Shown here piece by piece: positions 37,742 to 47,042 of a DNA stretch of 64,000 bases; positions within the stretch are counted from its first letter, which is position 1; the number at the start of each line of letters is the position of its first letter. The notes beneath the pieces are model-generated. The model made no database searches, was not told the origin of the DNA, and saw only the letters and a program-made list of their open reading frames with translations. Location of the stretch: the NCBI GenBank assembly GCA_031282625.1, contig JAITDI010000012.1:1-64000 (forward strand). Direction: 5' to 3'. Origin of the DNA: Candidatus Endomicrobiellum meruensis. GTDB lineage: Bacteria > Elusimicrobiota > Endomicrobiia > Endomicrobiales > Endomicrobiaceae. A program made the translations under genes and the position numbers.

Positions 37742-39109
37742 TTAGCTTCTTACCATTTTAATTGCTTGCTCCAATGTTTCTGCTCCAAATATTTCTATTT
37801 TTCCTTTATAAGACAAATTTTTTAAATTACCTTTTGGAATTATAGTTTTTTTAAATCCTAGTTTTTCGGCTTCAAAAATACGTTCGGCAGCCAAAGCCAC
37901 CGAACGAACCTCTCCAGAAAGTCCGACCTCCCCAAAAACAACAATATCTTTAGGACAGATAAAATTAGAATTTGCCGAAGCTATCGCGCAGGCAGCAGCC
38001 AAATCTACGGAAGTTTCTTTAATTTTCACACCTCCTACAATATTTACAAAAACATCTTGCATTTCAAGAGACAATGCTAACTTTTTTTCCAAAACGGCTA
38101 TAAGTATTATTATACGATTTGCGTCATATCCAGAAACCATTCTGCGAGGCATGCCAAAAGACGTTCTTGCAGTTAAAGCCTGAACTTCCAAAAGTATAGG
38201 TCTTGTTCCCTCCATAGCGACGGTTACAACATTACCTGCCGCATTAGTTGTACGTTCTCCTAAAAAAATTAAAGATGGGTTAGAAACTTCTTTTAGTCCT
38301 GAAGAATTCATTTCAAAAATACCAATTTCGCTTGTAGGTCCAAATCTGTTTTTATAAGCTCTTAAAATCCTATAAGTATGTTGGCGTTCATTTTCAAAAT
38401 ATAGGACGGTATCTACTATATGCTCTAAAACTCTAGGACCTGCCAAATCTCCGTCTTTTGTAACATGACCTAAAATAAATACGGTAATATTTTTGGATTT
38501 GGCTATTTTTAGAAGTTCGGCAGCAGTTTCCCTAACCTGACCTACAGTTCCAGGAGCGCTCGCAAGCTCGGGATGGTATGTTGTCTGTATTGAGTCTATT
38601 ATTAAAAATTTAGGTTCTATTTTGTTGACAGCATCTATAATATTTTGCAGATTTGTTTCAGAAGCTAAAAATATATTATCTTTTTTTACTTTAAGACGCT
38701 CTGCTCTGGACTTTACTTGAGAAAGAGATTCCTCGCCAGATATGTAAAGAACAGCTCCTTGCTCGCTTAAAGAGCTTGAAATATGTAGCATTAATGTGGA
38801 CTTGCCAATACCGGGCGATCCTCCAAGCAATATTAAAGATCCCGGCACTACGCCGCCGCCTATCATATTGTCAAATTCTATTATATTTGTTTGGTATCTA
38901 GAAAAGTCTTTAACTGAAATTTCATTAAGTTTTAAAACTTCAGAAGAAAACCCTGTTAACTGCCTTGCATTGGAAGAAATTTTAGGCGATACGGAAATTT
39001 TTTCTTCCGTGAAACTATTCCAAGCTCCGCAAGAAGGGCATTTGCCAAGCCACTGAACTGACTCATAACCGCACTGTTGACACAAGAATTTAGTTTTTTG
39101 TTTTTTCAT
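37742..39109 (-). CDS. radA: DNA repair protein RadA
   Basis: 455 residues. The four-Cys zinc finger CQQCGYESVQWLGKCPSCGAW opens the protein. The RecA-like domain has Walker A LGGSPGIGKSTL, Walker B PKFLIIDSIQT and the family-specific KNRFG motif (AYKNRFGPTSEIG). The C-terminal domain is Lon-protease-like but non-catalytic (DLAAACAIASANSNF). RadA drives branch migration in recombination. It is 8 nt after the MCE gene. Confidence 0.97.
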   Translation of the reverse strand: MKKQKTKFLCQQCGYESVQWLGKCPSCGAWNSFTEEKISVSPKISSNARQLTGFSSEVLKLNEISVKDFSRYQTNIIEFDNMIGGGVVPGSLILLGGSPGIGKSTLMLHISSSLSEQGAVLYISGEESLSQVKSRAERLKVKKDNIFLASETNLQNIIDAVNKIEPKFLIIDSIQTTYHPELASAPGTVGQVRETAAELLKIAKSKNITVFILGHVTKDGDLAGPRVLEHIVDTVLYFENERQHTYRILRAYKNRFGPTSEIGIFEMNSSGLKEVSNPSLIFLGERTTNAAGNVVTVAMEGTRPILLEVQALTARTSFGMPRRMVSGYDANRIIILIAVLEKKLALSLEMQDVFVNIVGGVKIKETSVDLAAACAIASANSNFICPKDIVVFGEVGLSGEVRSVALAAERIFEAEKLGFKKTIIPKGNLKNLSYKGKIEIFGAETLEQAIKMVRS

Positions 39110-39117
39110 AAAACTAT

Positions 39118-40434
39118 TTATTTTGATACAATCGCCGCAATGCTTATAATTCCAAGCAGAGCCGCCAAATCTTTATCGTCAATCTCAAGTTTTATATAAG
39201 GCGTAACGGCCGTTTTATAAGAAATATCTTCAAGAGCAACTCCCGCATAAAGCCATTGCGTAATACCAATTCTCATTCCAGCATCAATAAGAGGACCGTG
39301 CTTTTCTCTGACAAAGTCATATACATTCAAGTGAACTTTAAATCTTCTCAATTCAGCCCAAATAGTCTCAAAGAAAGAATATCCGAAACCAACTCCAACT
39401 TTCCCTCTCATAACTCCGCCATATATTTCAGATTTTTCAGATCTAACACCGAGCAATGCATCAAGCTTATTTATACTGCCTTTTTCAGAATCACTTGCCG
39501 TACTATGGTCAACTACATTTGAGATTCCGACATAATAGAATTTATTGTGGCTTGGCATTATGCTTATGCCGACATCGTTTCTAAACTTTTTATCTTTCAT
39601 ATCATATCTTCCGGTATAATTCCAGCTTAACTGAAGCTTATTAGCTTTACCTATAGTGTCCTTTAATCCTTTTACCGTTTCTTTGGCGGAAGCTACAGTT
39701 TCTTTTAAGTTTTTACTCATTTGTTCGTCGTTTATAAGCGCAGAAACCATACCATTCCCATTACTTATACGTTCTATCAAAATGTCTAGTTTTTCTAAAA
39801 GATCTCTGGTTGACAACACTATTGTTCTTAAATCTTTTCTGTTTTCAGAAGAAATAGTTGCCACATCGCACGAAAATTTATTTAAATTATTTATTATTTT
39901 AGATACATTTTCGTTTTCAGAAGCAAGATTTTCCATAACGTCTTTCAAAGAGTATATAGCAGCGGCAAGGTTTTCCATCATATCGCCGTATTGTTCATTA
40001 TGCATTGCATTATCTACCCTTGTTGAAATATTCTTAAGCATAGCCTCCAAACTTGAGGACTGCTCTGTAAAGATATAATCATCATCTTTCAATTCCTCCA
40101 CACTTGAATCGCCTGGAGAAATCTCAATATATTTTGTCCCTATAACGCCCATAGAAACAATTCTAGCTACACCATTTCTATACAACTTTACATTTTTGTC
40201 TATTGACAATTTTAGCTTAGCTTGAGAATCTTCCAAAGAAATGTCTCTCAAAATACCTATGTCAACACCCGCTATTTTAACTTTAGCTTTTTTGGTAACT
40301 CCAGAAATATTGTTAAATTTAGCATAAACATTGTAAGTCTTTTTTAAAGAAAAACCTCCTGCAGCTATTATAGAAACAGCCATAGCGACAAGCCCCAAAA
40401 ATATAAAAATTCCTAACCTCAATTGCTTGCTCAT
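39118..40434 (-). CDS. mlaD: MCE-domain lipid transport protein with C-terminal barrel-like domain
   Basis: 438 residues, more than twice E. coli MlaD. An N-terminal membrane anchor (LGIFIFLGLVAMAVSIIAAGG) precedes one MCE domain (YNVYAKFNNISGVTKKAKVKIAGVDIG, SMGVIGTKYIEI). A helical stretch follows (about 120-265). From about 275 on there are amphipathic strands (WNYTGRYDMKD, KVGVGFGYSFFETIWAEL, DAGMRIGITQWLYAGVAL) that look like an outer-membrane barrel. The protein may therefore bridge inner and outer membranes. It overlaps mlaF by 4 nt. Confidence 0.88.
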   Translation of the reverse strand: MSKQLRLGIFIFLGLVAMAVSIIAAGGFSLKKTYNVYAKFNNISGVTKKAKVKIAGVDIGILRDISLEDSQAKLKLSIDKNVKLYRNGVARIVSMGVIGTKYIEISPGDSSVEELKDDDYIFTEQSSSLEAMLKNISTRVDNAMHNEQYGDMMENLAAAIYSLKDVMENLASENENVSKIINNLNKFSCDVATISSENRKDLRTIVLSTRDLLEKLDILIERISNGNGMVSALINDEQMSKNLKETVASAKETVKGLKDTIGKANKLQLSWNYTGRYDMKDKKFRNDVGISIMPSHNKFYYVGISNVVDHSTASDSEKGSINKLDALLGVRSEKSEIYGGVMRGKVGVGFGYSFFETIWAELRRFKVHLNVYDFVREKHGPLIDAGMRIGITQWLYAGVALEDISYKTAVTPYIKLEIDDKDLAALLGIISIAAIVSK

Positions 40435-41207
40435 ATTTTTTTTCTTTCCATTTCAAAAGTTCTATCAGTATGTATAGGTCCCTGACTTGAGCCTTCAACA
40501 AACTGTTTTACGTATTTATTTTTAGTATTGCGAATTTCGTCCGGCGTACCGTTAAAAATAATATTGCCACTGTAAAGCATCATTATTCTGTCAGCTATTT
40601 TATATGCCGAATTCATATCGTGCGTTACAACTATAGACGTAACATGCAAATATTTTTTTAAATTTATTATAAGGTCGTTTATAACGTCAGACATTATAGG
40701 ATCAAGACCAGTAGTAGGCTCATCGTATAAAATGTATTCAGGCTGATAAGCTATAGCCCTTGCAAGACCAACTCTCTTCTTCATTCCGCCTGAAAGTCCA
40801 GAAGGATTTAAATGTTCAACGTTTTCAAGACCTACCATAGCAAGGCATTGTTTTGTTCTTTGCTTTATTTCGTTCTTGCTAAGAGACGTAAGATTTTTTA
40901 AACCGAAAGATACATTTTCAAAAATATTCAAAGAATCAAAAAGAGCGGATTCTTGAAATACATATCCTATTTTCTTGCGGGTTTCATGCAACTCCTCTAA
41001 AGAACAGTTCGTTATGTTTACGCCGTCAACTTCAATAAAACCAGAATCAGGCTTTACAAGACCTATAATATTTTTCAATAAAATGCTTTTGCCAACTCCT
41101 GAAGAACCTATAATAACCAACGTCTCTCCAGAGCGAACGTCCAAGCTCACCCCGTTCAACACTGTTTTAACGCCGAATTGTTTATAAATATTATCAACTT
41201 TTATCAT
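40431..41207 (-). CDS. mlaF: MlaF-type ABC ATPase
   Basis: 258 residues. It contains Walker A IIGSSGVGKSILL, signature LSGGMKKRVGLARAI, Walker B YILYDEPTTGLDP, and switch His in SIVVTHDMNSAYK. It powers phospholipid movement between inner and outer membrane with the permease and MCE protein. The genes are consecutive (mlaE-mlaF-mlaD). The C-terminal extension QFVEGSSQGPIHTDRTFE resembles that used by MlaF for dimer contacts. Confidence 0.95.
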   Translation of the reverse strand: MIKVDNIYKQFGVKTVLNGVSLDVRSGETLVIIGSSGVGKSILLKNIIGLVKPDSGFIEVDGVNITNCSLEELHETRKKIGYVFQESALFDSLNIFENVSFGLKNLTSLSKNEIKQRTKQCLAMVGLENVEHLNPSGLSGGMKKRVGLARAIAYQPEYILYDEPTTGLDPIMSDVINDLIINLKKYLHVTSIVVTHDMNSAYKIADRIMMLYSGNIIFNGTPDEIRNTKNKYVKQFVEGSSQGPIHTDRTFEMERKKI

Positions 41208-41225
41208 TTTGACTTATTGTACAAA

Positions 41226-42056
41226 TTATTCTATTCTCAAAGTTACAAGAAGCGCCGTTAAAAAGTAATCTGCTATCAGAATAAAAACCATTGATGTCAT
41301 AACCGAACTTGTAGTCGCCCTACCAACTCCTTCAGCTCCACCTTTAGTATTAAACCCCTTATGGCAAGCAACTATTACAATAATTAACGCAAAGAAAAAA
41401 GATTTTATAAACCCGTGCAGAAAAGTACGAATAGTCATAAAATCCAAAGCTTCAGCCCAGAATGCATTTGAAGAAAGTGCCAAAGTGTTGGTTGAAAGAA
41501 TCATACCGCCGTATATCCCTACTATATTTGAAATAATGGTAAGTATGGGAAGCATAAAAAAACACGCTAAAAATCTCGGTACAGCCAGATATTTTATAGG
41601 ATCTGTTCCAAGCGTATATAAAGCATCCAGTTGTTCCGTAACTTTCATTGTTCCGATTTCAGCAGTAATCGCAGCCCCAACTCTGCCTGTTACAACTATA
41701 GCGGTAAGAACAGGTCCCAGTTCTATAGCCATGGCAAAGCCTGTTATAGTTCCTACATATACAGGCTCATTGAACATATTGCTTGTTGCCGAACCTACTT
41801 GAAGAGCCAAAACCATTCCCATAAAGAAAGACGTAAGCAATATTACCGGTAAAGAGTTCCAACCGACCTCTACCATTTGCGCAATGGTATCTTTTACCGA
41901 AATGACCCCTTTGAATATATTTCTTATTGCTTCTTTCGTCATTTCAAAGGCTTTTCCCAAACCTTCTAGCGACAAAAAAACAGCGCCAAAAGAAGTATGA
42001 CTTATTTTCTCGGCAAGCCACTCAAATTTTAGTATTTTCCTTATGCCTATTTTCAT
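41226..42056 (-). CDS. mlaE: MlaE-type ABC permease
   Basis: I start at ATG 42056 (MKIGIRKILKFEW); the track start lies inside alr. The 276-residue product has the MlaE landmarks: an N-terminal interfacial helix, LTSFFMGMVLALQVG, ELGPVLTAIVVTGRVGAAITAEIGTMKVTEQLDAL, and five to six membrane helices. It is the inner-membrane core of the MCE transporter. No clear ribosome site is visible. Confidence 0.94.
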   Translation of the reverse strand: MKIGIRKILKFEWLAEKISHTSFGAVFLSLEGLGKAFEMTKEAIRNIFKGVISVKDTIAQMVEVGWNSLPVILLTSFFMGMVLALQVGSATSNMFNEPVYVGTITGFAMAIELGPVLTAIVVTGRVGAAITAEIGTMKVTEQLDALYTLGTDPIKYLAVPRFLACFFMLPILTIISNIVGIYGGMILSTNTLALSSNAFWAEALDFMTIRTFLHGFIKSFFFALIIVIVACHKGFNTKGGAEGVGRATTSSVMTSMVFILIADYFLTALLVTLRIE

Positions 42057-42067
42057 AATAATATAAT

Positions 42068-43237
42068 TTAAACTACAATTCTGGGAACACGCGAAGATAT
42101 GGCGCATGTAACTTCATAGTTTATTGTGTCTTGAAGCTTTGCAAGTTCGTCTGTTTTTATCTGCTCCGATCCCTGCGTCCCTATAATAACCACTTCATCG
42201 CCAAGCGACACACCTTTTACGTCGCTGACATCTACCATAGTCATGTCCATTGTAATTCTTCCGACAATAGGACAACGCTTGCCGCCAACCAAAACATTTC
42301 CTCTATTTGAAAGGAGTCTATTAAGTCCATCGGCATAACCTACCGGCAAAGTGGCAATAATTGAAGTTTTGCTTGTAACAAAAGTTCTTCCGTAGCTTAC
42401 GCAAAAACCAGCAGGAACTTTTTTCAGAAAAGTTATCTTTGTTTTCCAAGATAAAACAGGCTTAAGTTTTAAAAACCTATCAGAATGTTTAAAAGGGCTA
42501 AGCCCATAAAGACTGAGTCCCGGACGCACCATATCCAAATGAGATCTTTTGTATTTAAATAACGCCGCAGAATTTGCTGAATGAGCAATAAATCTTAAAC
42601 CTAAATTTACTTTGGCAAATTTAACTATTTTTGTAAAAGTATCTATCTGGATTTTTGTAAAAACAGGATCTGTGTCCGCAACGGCAAAATGCGTATACAT
42701 CCCCGTCATACGAACTTCAGAACTCTGAGCTATCTTTTGCAAAAGAGGATATACTGCTTCAGGCAATGCTCCTATTCTTCCCATTCCAGTATCCACCTGC
42801 AGATAAAAATTTATTCTTTTGTTAATTTTTACAGCTAATTCTTCCAATGCCATAAGTCCGGTTATTGTGGAAATAGTAGGAGTTAGAGAATGAGCTATGA
42901 CAACTTGGAAATTTTCAAAAGGGAAAATATTGCCTAAAATTAAAATATTTGCCTTAATACCAGCTTCTCTTAACTGTATTCCTTCCTCAATAGAAGAAAC
43001 TGCAAGCCATTGTAAACCTGCGGCTTGAGCCTCTTTTGCAAGAGCTATTCCGCCATGACCATAAGCGTTGGCTTTAACAACAGCCATTACTTTTGTGTCT
43101 TTTGCAAGATAGTCTTTGATTTTTTTTAGATTGAAGTGAAAATCGCTTTTGTCAATTTCTACCCAGGTCGGTCTGAAAAACACTTTGGGTCTTTTACATA
43201 TTGCGGACGATGCTGCAGGGGGTGGTTGTTTTTTCAT
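42068..43237 (-). CDS. alr: alanine racemase
   Basis: 389 residues. It contains the PLP Lys in VMAVVKANAYGHGG, MVRPGLSLYGLSP, the second catalytic Tyr in VSYGRTFVTSK, and GRITMDMTMVDVSD. It makes D-alanine for peptidoglycan. The N terminus has about 25 extra residues (KKQPPPAASSAICKR) before the usual start, perhaps a low-complexity extension. It overlaps dnaB by 4 nt. Confidence 0.95.
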   Translation of the reverse strand: MKKQPPPAASSAICKRPKVFFRPTWVEIDKSDFHFNLKKIKDYLAKDTKVMAVVKANAYGHGGIALAKEAQAAGLQWLAVSSIEEGIQLREAGIKANILILGNIFPFENFQVVIAHSLTPTISTITGLMALEELAVKINKRINFYLQVDTGMGRIGALPEAVYPLLQKIAQSSEVRMTGMYTHFAVADTDPVFTKIQIDTFTKIVKFAKVNLGLRFIAHSANSAALFKYKRSHLDMVRPGLSLYGLSPFKHSDRFLKLKPVLSWKTKITFLKKVPAGFCVSYGRTFVTSKTSIIATLPVGYADGLNRLLSNRGNVLVGGKRCPIVGRITMDMTMVDVSDVKGVSLGDEVVIIGTQGSEQIKTDELAKLQDTINYEVTCAISSRVPRIVV

Positions 43238-44604
43238 TGATAATCATCCTGTAATTTGGATTCGTCAGAGAACTTCGTGTACTCACCTTCAAATATTAAA
43301 TTGACGTCTCCCGTGGGTCCGTTTCTCTGCTTGCCTATTATTAAAGTGGCTTTTTTTTGCAAATCAGGATCTTCTCTGTTGTAATATCCTTCTCTATAAA
43401 GCATCGCTACAACGTCTGCATCCTGTTCAATAGCGCCAGAATCTCTCAGGTCCGAAAGTTGCGGTCTGTTGTCTTTTCTTCCCCTGTCTTCCGTTCTTCT
43501 TGACAGCTGAGACAAAACTATTACAGGTATATCTAAGTCTTTAGCTAAAGCTTTAAGAGATCTGGAAATTTCCGACACTTCTTGCTGGCGCGATTCAAAC
43601 TTGCGTCCTGAAGCACGTATAAACTGAATATAATCTATAATTATCAAAGCCAAAGGCGTGCCTTTAGCTTTAAGTTCCGTAGCGAGCTTTCTTGCTCTTG
43701 CTCTTAACTCCGTAATACTTACATCTGAATCATCGTCAATAAAGATAGGAGCTTCCGCAATTTTGCCTGCGGCACTCGTAAGTCTTGGCCAGTCAGAACT
43801 GCTATACTGTCCGTTTCTAAGTTTGCTGGCATTTACTCTAGCCAAAGAAGCCAAAAATCTTGCCATTAAAGCGTCTTGTTTCATTTCAAGCGAAAAAATA
43901 GCCACAGTCTTCTTTTGGTCTATAGCTACATGCTCGGCAATATTTAAAGCAAAAGCAGTTTTACCCATAGACGGACGAGCCGCCAAAATTATAAGTTCAC
44001 AAGGATGGAGTCCAGCAGTTTTAGCATCTAAATCTGTAAAACCAGTTGCAAGTCCGGAAATATCTTTTGGATTTGAATGCAGTTTTTCAAGTTTTTGGAG
44101 CATTGGCATAACAAGCTTGGAAACACTTGCAAAGCTTTTTTTGTTTTTTCTCTGTGAAATATTAAATAAAGCCGCTTGCGATTTATCTAATATTTCCTCA
44201 GAGGAATTCTGCTCATTAAACGCATCGGTAACTATTTCTGAACCTGTATTTATAAGTTGTCTAGCTATTGATTTGTCTTTTATAATGTAGGCATAATGTT
44301 CAACATTAGCTGCAGTTTGCACGGAATTTATTAAATTAGCAAGATAGCTTGCTCCGCCAACTTCAGCAAACAATCCATTTTTTTTCAAAGACTCGGCAAC
44401 TGTAAACAAATCTACGGGTTGAGTTTCAATATATAAATCGTGGATTGCCAAAAAGATCTGTCTGTGGGTTTCTTTGTAAAAATCACCATCATTAATTATG
44501 TCTATAACTTTCAAAATGGCTTCTTTTTCTATAAGCATTGCGCCTAAGACAGCCATTTCTACATCTATAGCCTGAGGTGGGATCTTCTCTATTATATTTG
44601 CCAT
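43234..44604 (-). CDS. dnaB: replicative DNA helicase
   Basis: 456 residues. The N-terminal primase-interaction domain (PQAIDVEMAVLGAMLIEKEAI) and linker are followed by the RecA-like helicase domain with Walker A AARPSMGKTAF, FSLEMKQDALMARF, Walker B LIIIDYIQFI and the arginine-finger region KQRNGPTGDVNLIF. No intein interrupts it. It lies between rplI and alr. Confidence 0.97.
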   Translation of the reverse strand: MANIIEKIPPQAIDVEMAVLGAMLIEKEAILKVIDIINDGDFYKETHRQIFLAIHDLYIETQPVDLFTVAESLKKNGLFAEVGGASYLANLINSVQTAANVEHYAYIIKDKSIARQLINTGSEIVTDAFNEQNSSEEILDKSQAALFNISQRKNKKSFASVSKLVMPMLQKLEKLHSNPKDISGLATGFTDLDAKTAGLHPCELIILAARPSMGKTAFALNIAEHVAIDQKKTVAIFSLEMKQDALMARFLASLARVNASKLRNGQYSSSDWPRLTSAAGKIAEAPIFIDDDSDVSITELRARARKLATELKAKGTPLALIIIDYIQFIRASGRKFESRQQEVSEISRSLKALAKDLDIPVIVLSQLSRRTEDRGRKDNRPQLSDLRDSGAIEQDADVVAMLYREGYYNREDPDLQKKATLIIGKQRNGPTGDVNLIFEGEYTKFSDESKLQDDYQ

Positions 44605-44640
44605 TTAAGTATGCCAGTTATTTTTGAACTTTTTCTAAGT

Positions 44641-44674
44641 TCGGTCGGAAGAACCAAAAAGCTCCACCGACCGA
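44641..44674 (-). other. intercistronic stem-loop between rplI and dnaB
   Basis: TCGGTCGG (44641-44648) and CCGACCGA (44667-44674) make a perfect 8-bp stem with an 18-nt loop. No T run follows on the minus strand, so an mRNA-processing or partial-attenuation stem is likelier than a full terminator. Confidence 0.5.
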
Positions 44675-44689
44675 TGTTATTTGACAATA

Positions 44690-45139
44690 TTATTCTTTTT
44701 CGCCTATTACGGCAAGCTTTACTTTTACCACAACTTCAGGATGAAACCTAACATTTACTTCGTAATTCCCAACTTCTTTTATATTGTCGGAAAGAAGAAT
44801 ATCGCGTTTGCTGATTTCAAAACCTTTTTCTTCAAAAATTTTTGAAAGATTTGCAGGCGTCACAGAACCGAAAATCTTGCCATTTTCACCTATTTTAACT
44901 TTAACAGTAAATTCAACCGCTTCCATCTTGGAAGCAATTTCCTTTGCCGCTGAAATTATTTCTTCTCTTTTTTTCTCAAATTTCACTCTCTCTCTTTCCC
45001 AAATCTTGAGATTTGCAGGAGTAGCTTCCATAGCCAGATTTTGCGGAACAAGATAATTCCTAGAAAATCCGGGCGAGACTTCTTTAACCTCGCCTTGTCG
45101 TCCGACGTTAGTAATATCGGACCTTAATATAACTTTCAT
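44690..45139 (-). CDS. rplI: ribosomal protein bL9
   Basis: 149 residues with the N-terminal rRNA-binding signature (VGRQGEVKEVSPGFSRNYLVPQ), the long connecting helix and the C-terminal domain (GSVTPANLSKIFEE). Large-subunit protein. Last of the rpsF-ssb-rpsR-rplI group. Confidence 0.97.
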   Translation of the reverse strand: MKVILRSDITNVGRQGEVKEVSPGFSRNYLVPQNLAMEATPANLKIWERERVKFEKKREEIISAAKEIASKMEAVEFTVKVKIGENGKIFGSVTPANLSKIFEEKGFEISKRDILLSDNIKEVGNYEVNVRFHPEVVVKVKLAVIGEKE

Positions 45140-45180
45140 CTTTTCCTCCGGAACTTATTTAAATCATTTTCACACAAAAA

Positions 45181-45483
45181 TTAGCTTGACGTAAAAGGCA
45201 AAAGGGCAAGCATTCTTGCTCTTTTGATAGCCATGTCAAGCTCTCTCTGGTGCTTAGCGCATGTGCCAGTTATGCGTCCTGAAAGAATTTTTCCTTTTTC
45301 AGTTACAAATGCACGTAACAGACTTATATTCTTATAATCTATTTCCACTTTATCAACGCAAAAACGGCAAACTTTTTTTCTGATAGGTCCACCCTTTTTA
45401 AACTTTCCTCCGGGACGTCCCTGACCTTCCGCTTGCGCTACTTGAGGTCTAGAGTGTCCTGCAGGCTTTTTTATAAATGCCAT
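45181..45483 (-). CDS. rpsR: ribosomal protein bS18
   Basis: 100 residues: a basic Gly-rich N-terminal extension ([18 protein letters not shown]) followed by the S18 core with [41 protein letters not shown] and [11 protein letters not shown]. Cys residues (CRFC, C-x-x-H) suggest a zinc-binding form. It pairs with S6 in the small subunit. Confidence 0.97.
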   Translation of the reverse strand: MAFIKKPAGHSRPQVAQAEGQGRPGGKFKKGGPIRKKVCRFCVDKVEIDYKNISLLRAFVTEKGKILSGRITGTCAKHQRELDMAIKRARMLALLPFTSS

Positions 45484-45500
45484 ATTTTTCCTCCAACCGT

Positions 45501-45968
45501 TTAAAACGGTATGTCTTCATCGCCATCTTCACCGATACCGTCATATTGATCTGACGACACGTTAATATTATCTACAGGCTTTGCGCCTATAGCAGCATTG
45601 TCCTGTCTTACTACAGAAAGAATCTGAACCCTAGAAGCCACAACTTCCAAGCGGCTTCTTTTAGTTCCGTCGTTTCCTTCCCATTTGTTAGTCTGAAGCC
45701 TACCTTCAACATGCACAGGTGAGCCTTTTTTCAAACGCTCGCCGCACCTTTCGGCTTGTTCTCCCCAAACAATAACTGGAACAAACGTCGGATCAGCATC
45801 TTTCCACTCGCCAGTAACAGAATCTTTGATTCTTCTGCTTATAGCTATATCAAATGAACAAACAGCCTTCCCTGTTCCAGTACGCCTCAACTCTGGATCT
45901 CTAGTAAGCCTGCCAACCATAATAACGCTGTTTTGTTCAGGCAGGCGAATATTATTTTGTTGTGTCAT
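45501..45968 (-). CDS. ssb: single-stranded DNA-binding protein
   Basis: 155 residues: an OB fold ([40 protein letters not shown]), a polar linker, and the acidic partner-binding tip GDEDIPF. The ATG has GGAGGTAAAAA before it and overlaps the rpsF end by 17 nt. Confidence 0.97.
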   Translation of the reverse strand: MTQQNNIRLPEQNSVIMVGRLTRDPELRRTGTGKAVCSFDIAISRRIKDSVTGEWKDADPTFVPVIVWGEQAERCGERLKKGSPVHVEGRLQTNKWEGNDGTKRSRLEVVASRVQILSVVRQDNAAIGAKPVDNINVSSDQYDGIGEDGDEDIPF

Positions 45969-46320
45969 TTTTTACCTCCGTTGCCGGATTTTCTATAGTC
46001 TGCTCGGGCTGAGCGATAAGTTTTTCAGAAACTTTTTTCTTCTCAACTTTAACAGTAAGAAATCTTATTACTGAATCATTAAATTTAAAAAAACTTTCAA
46101 GAGAACCAACCATAGAACCCTCTCCGCTGAGTTCCATATAAACATAACTTCCTTCACGGAATTTGCTAATAGGATAAGCAAGCTTCTTTTTACCAAGCTG
46201 TTGAATTGTTTTAACGGTTCCTTTTGCCGCTTCAATTGTTTTTACTGCTTTTACTGTGAGTTCTTCTACTTTGTCAGCAGGAAGTTCAGGGGAAACAATA
46301 AACGTGCTTTCGTAATTCAT
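45952..46320 (-). CDS. rpsF: ribosomal protein bS6
   Basis: 122 residues: YESTFIVSPELPADKVEEL, IQQLGKKKLAYPISKFREGSYVYMELSGEG, and DSVIRFLTVKVEKKK. Small-subunit partner of S18. The C-terminal extension ([20 protein letters not shown]) is polar and disordered. AAAGGAGG precedes the ATG. Confidence 0.97.
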   Translation of the reverse strand: MNYESTFIVSPELPADKVEELTVKAVKTIEAAKGTVKTIQQLGKKKLAYPISKFREGSYVYMELSGEGSMVGSLESFFKFNDSVIRFLTVKVEKKKVSEKLIAQPEQTIENPATEVKNDTTK

Positions 46321-46403
46321 TTTTTACACCTCCTTTTTGGAATTTCCCAAAGAACACGGCGCCCAAGGGTTTAGCCTTACGCAAAAAGCCGTAAAGCAAA
46401 GTA
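46321..46403 (-). promoter_or_regulatory. rpsF leader, possible S6:S18 autoregulatory RNA
   Basis: About 83 nt separate the inferred start of transcription from the rpsF ATG. The leader can fold (CCTTAC with GTAAGG) and contains GGGCGCCGTG. Leaders that bind the S6:S18 complex through a CCG motif are known before rpsF in many bacteria; here I see the CCG and the location but cannot confirm the fold. Confidence 0.35.
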
Positions 46404-46409
46404 AGGGAT

Positions 46410-46437
46410 ATTATACAAAATTAATACCTGATTTCAA
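46410..46437 (-). promoter_or_regulatory. sigma70 promoter for rpsF-ssb-rpsR-rplI
   Basis: On the minus strand TTGAAA (46437-46432), a 16-nt spacer and TATAAT (46415-46410) are followed about 90 nt later by the rpsF ATG. Good match and position. Confidence 0.65.
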
Positions 46438-46464
46438 TCTGATGTAGTATCTCAAATACTTATC

Positions 46465-47030
46465 GGACTATTTGGCATTTAAAATTCCTAAGGAATACCC
46501 AACACCTGTTTGATAATTTAAACTTTTATGATCTCTTTGTCTATTATACCAAAATAAGTATTTTTTTATTCTTTGATTTTTTCTTGACAATCTCTATACT
46601 CTCTTCATTTTTATACACTTACTGCTCTTTTATTATCCTATTAAACCTTCCTATATGCCCTTTGCTCTTTGGACTTCTTGTATAATTCCAATAATGTATT
46701 TGCTTTCTTTTCTTTAAGTCCTCATCTGCTAACTTTCCACTCCTTGCGTTTATCCTCAATCTCTACTCTTTTTCTAACTCCTCTTTCTCTTTATAACTCC
46801 CTTATTATTCTTCCTATACTTGGCTTCATACCTATATGCTTTTTATCATTCTCTCCTTACAATACTCCTCCTCATCTGGCTTTATTTTATTTTCATCTAT
46901 TTTCCCATATTTCATACGATTCTCTTTTATATATACTTCTATTTCTTGCCCTATTTTCCTCTCTCTTTTTCTTCCTTTATTTTACCTTTTTTACTCCTAT
47001 TATGTGTTGAGTTTCTTCATTTTTAGCTTT
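46465..47030 (-). pseudogene. DDE transposase remnant (IS481/IS3-like integrase core)
   Basis: The minus strand has no intact frame but reads pieces of an integrase-core transposase: IHYWNYTRSPKSKGHIGRFN then RIIKEQ around 46620-46700, and near the 3' end RQRDHKSLNYQTGVGYS (46490-46550). These match the conserved C-terminal regions (SPKxNAHxERFNRTIQEEF and YNxxRPHxxL) in the right order. Many stops and frame changes lie between, and no terminal inverted repeats were seen. It fills the 720-nt gap between rpsF and aroK. The plus-strand leucine/serine-rich ORFs here are shadows. Confidence 0.68.
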
Positions 47031-47042
47031 GTAAAAAACTGA

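Noticed and set aside
46669-47042. Hydrophobic plus-strand ORFs rich in Leu, Phe, Ser
   Set aside because: They are low-complexity shadows of purine-rich minus-strand sequence that reads as a transposase remnant.
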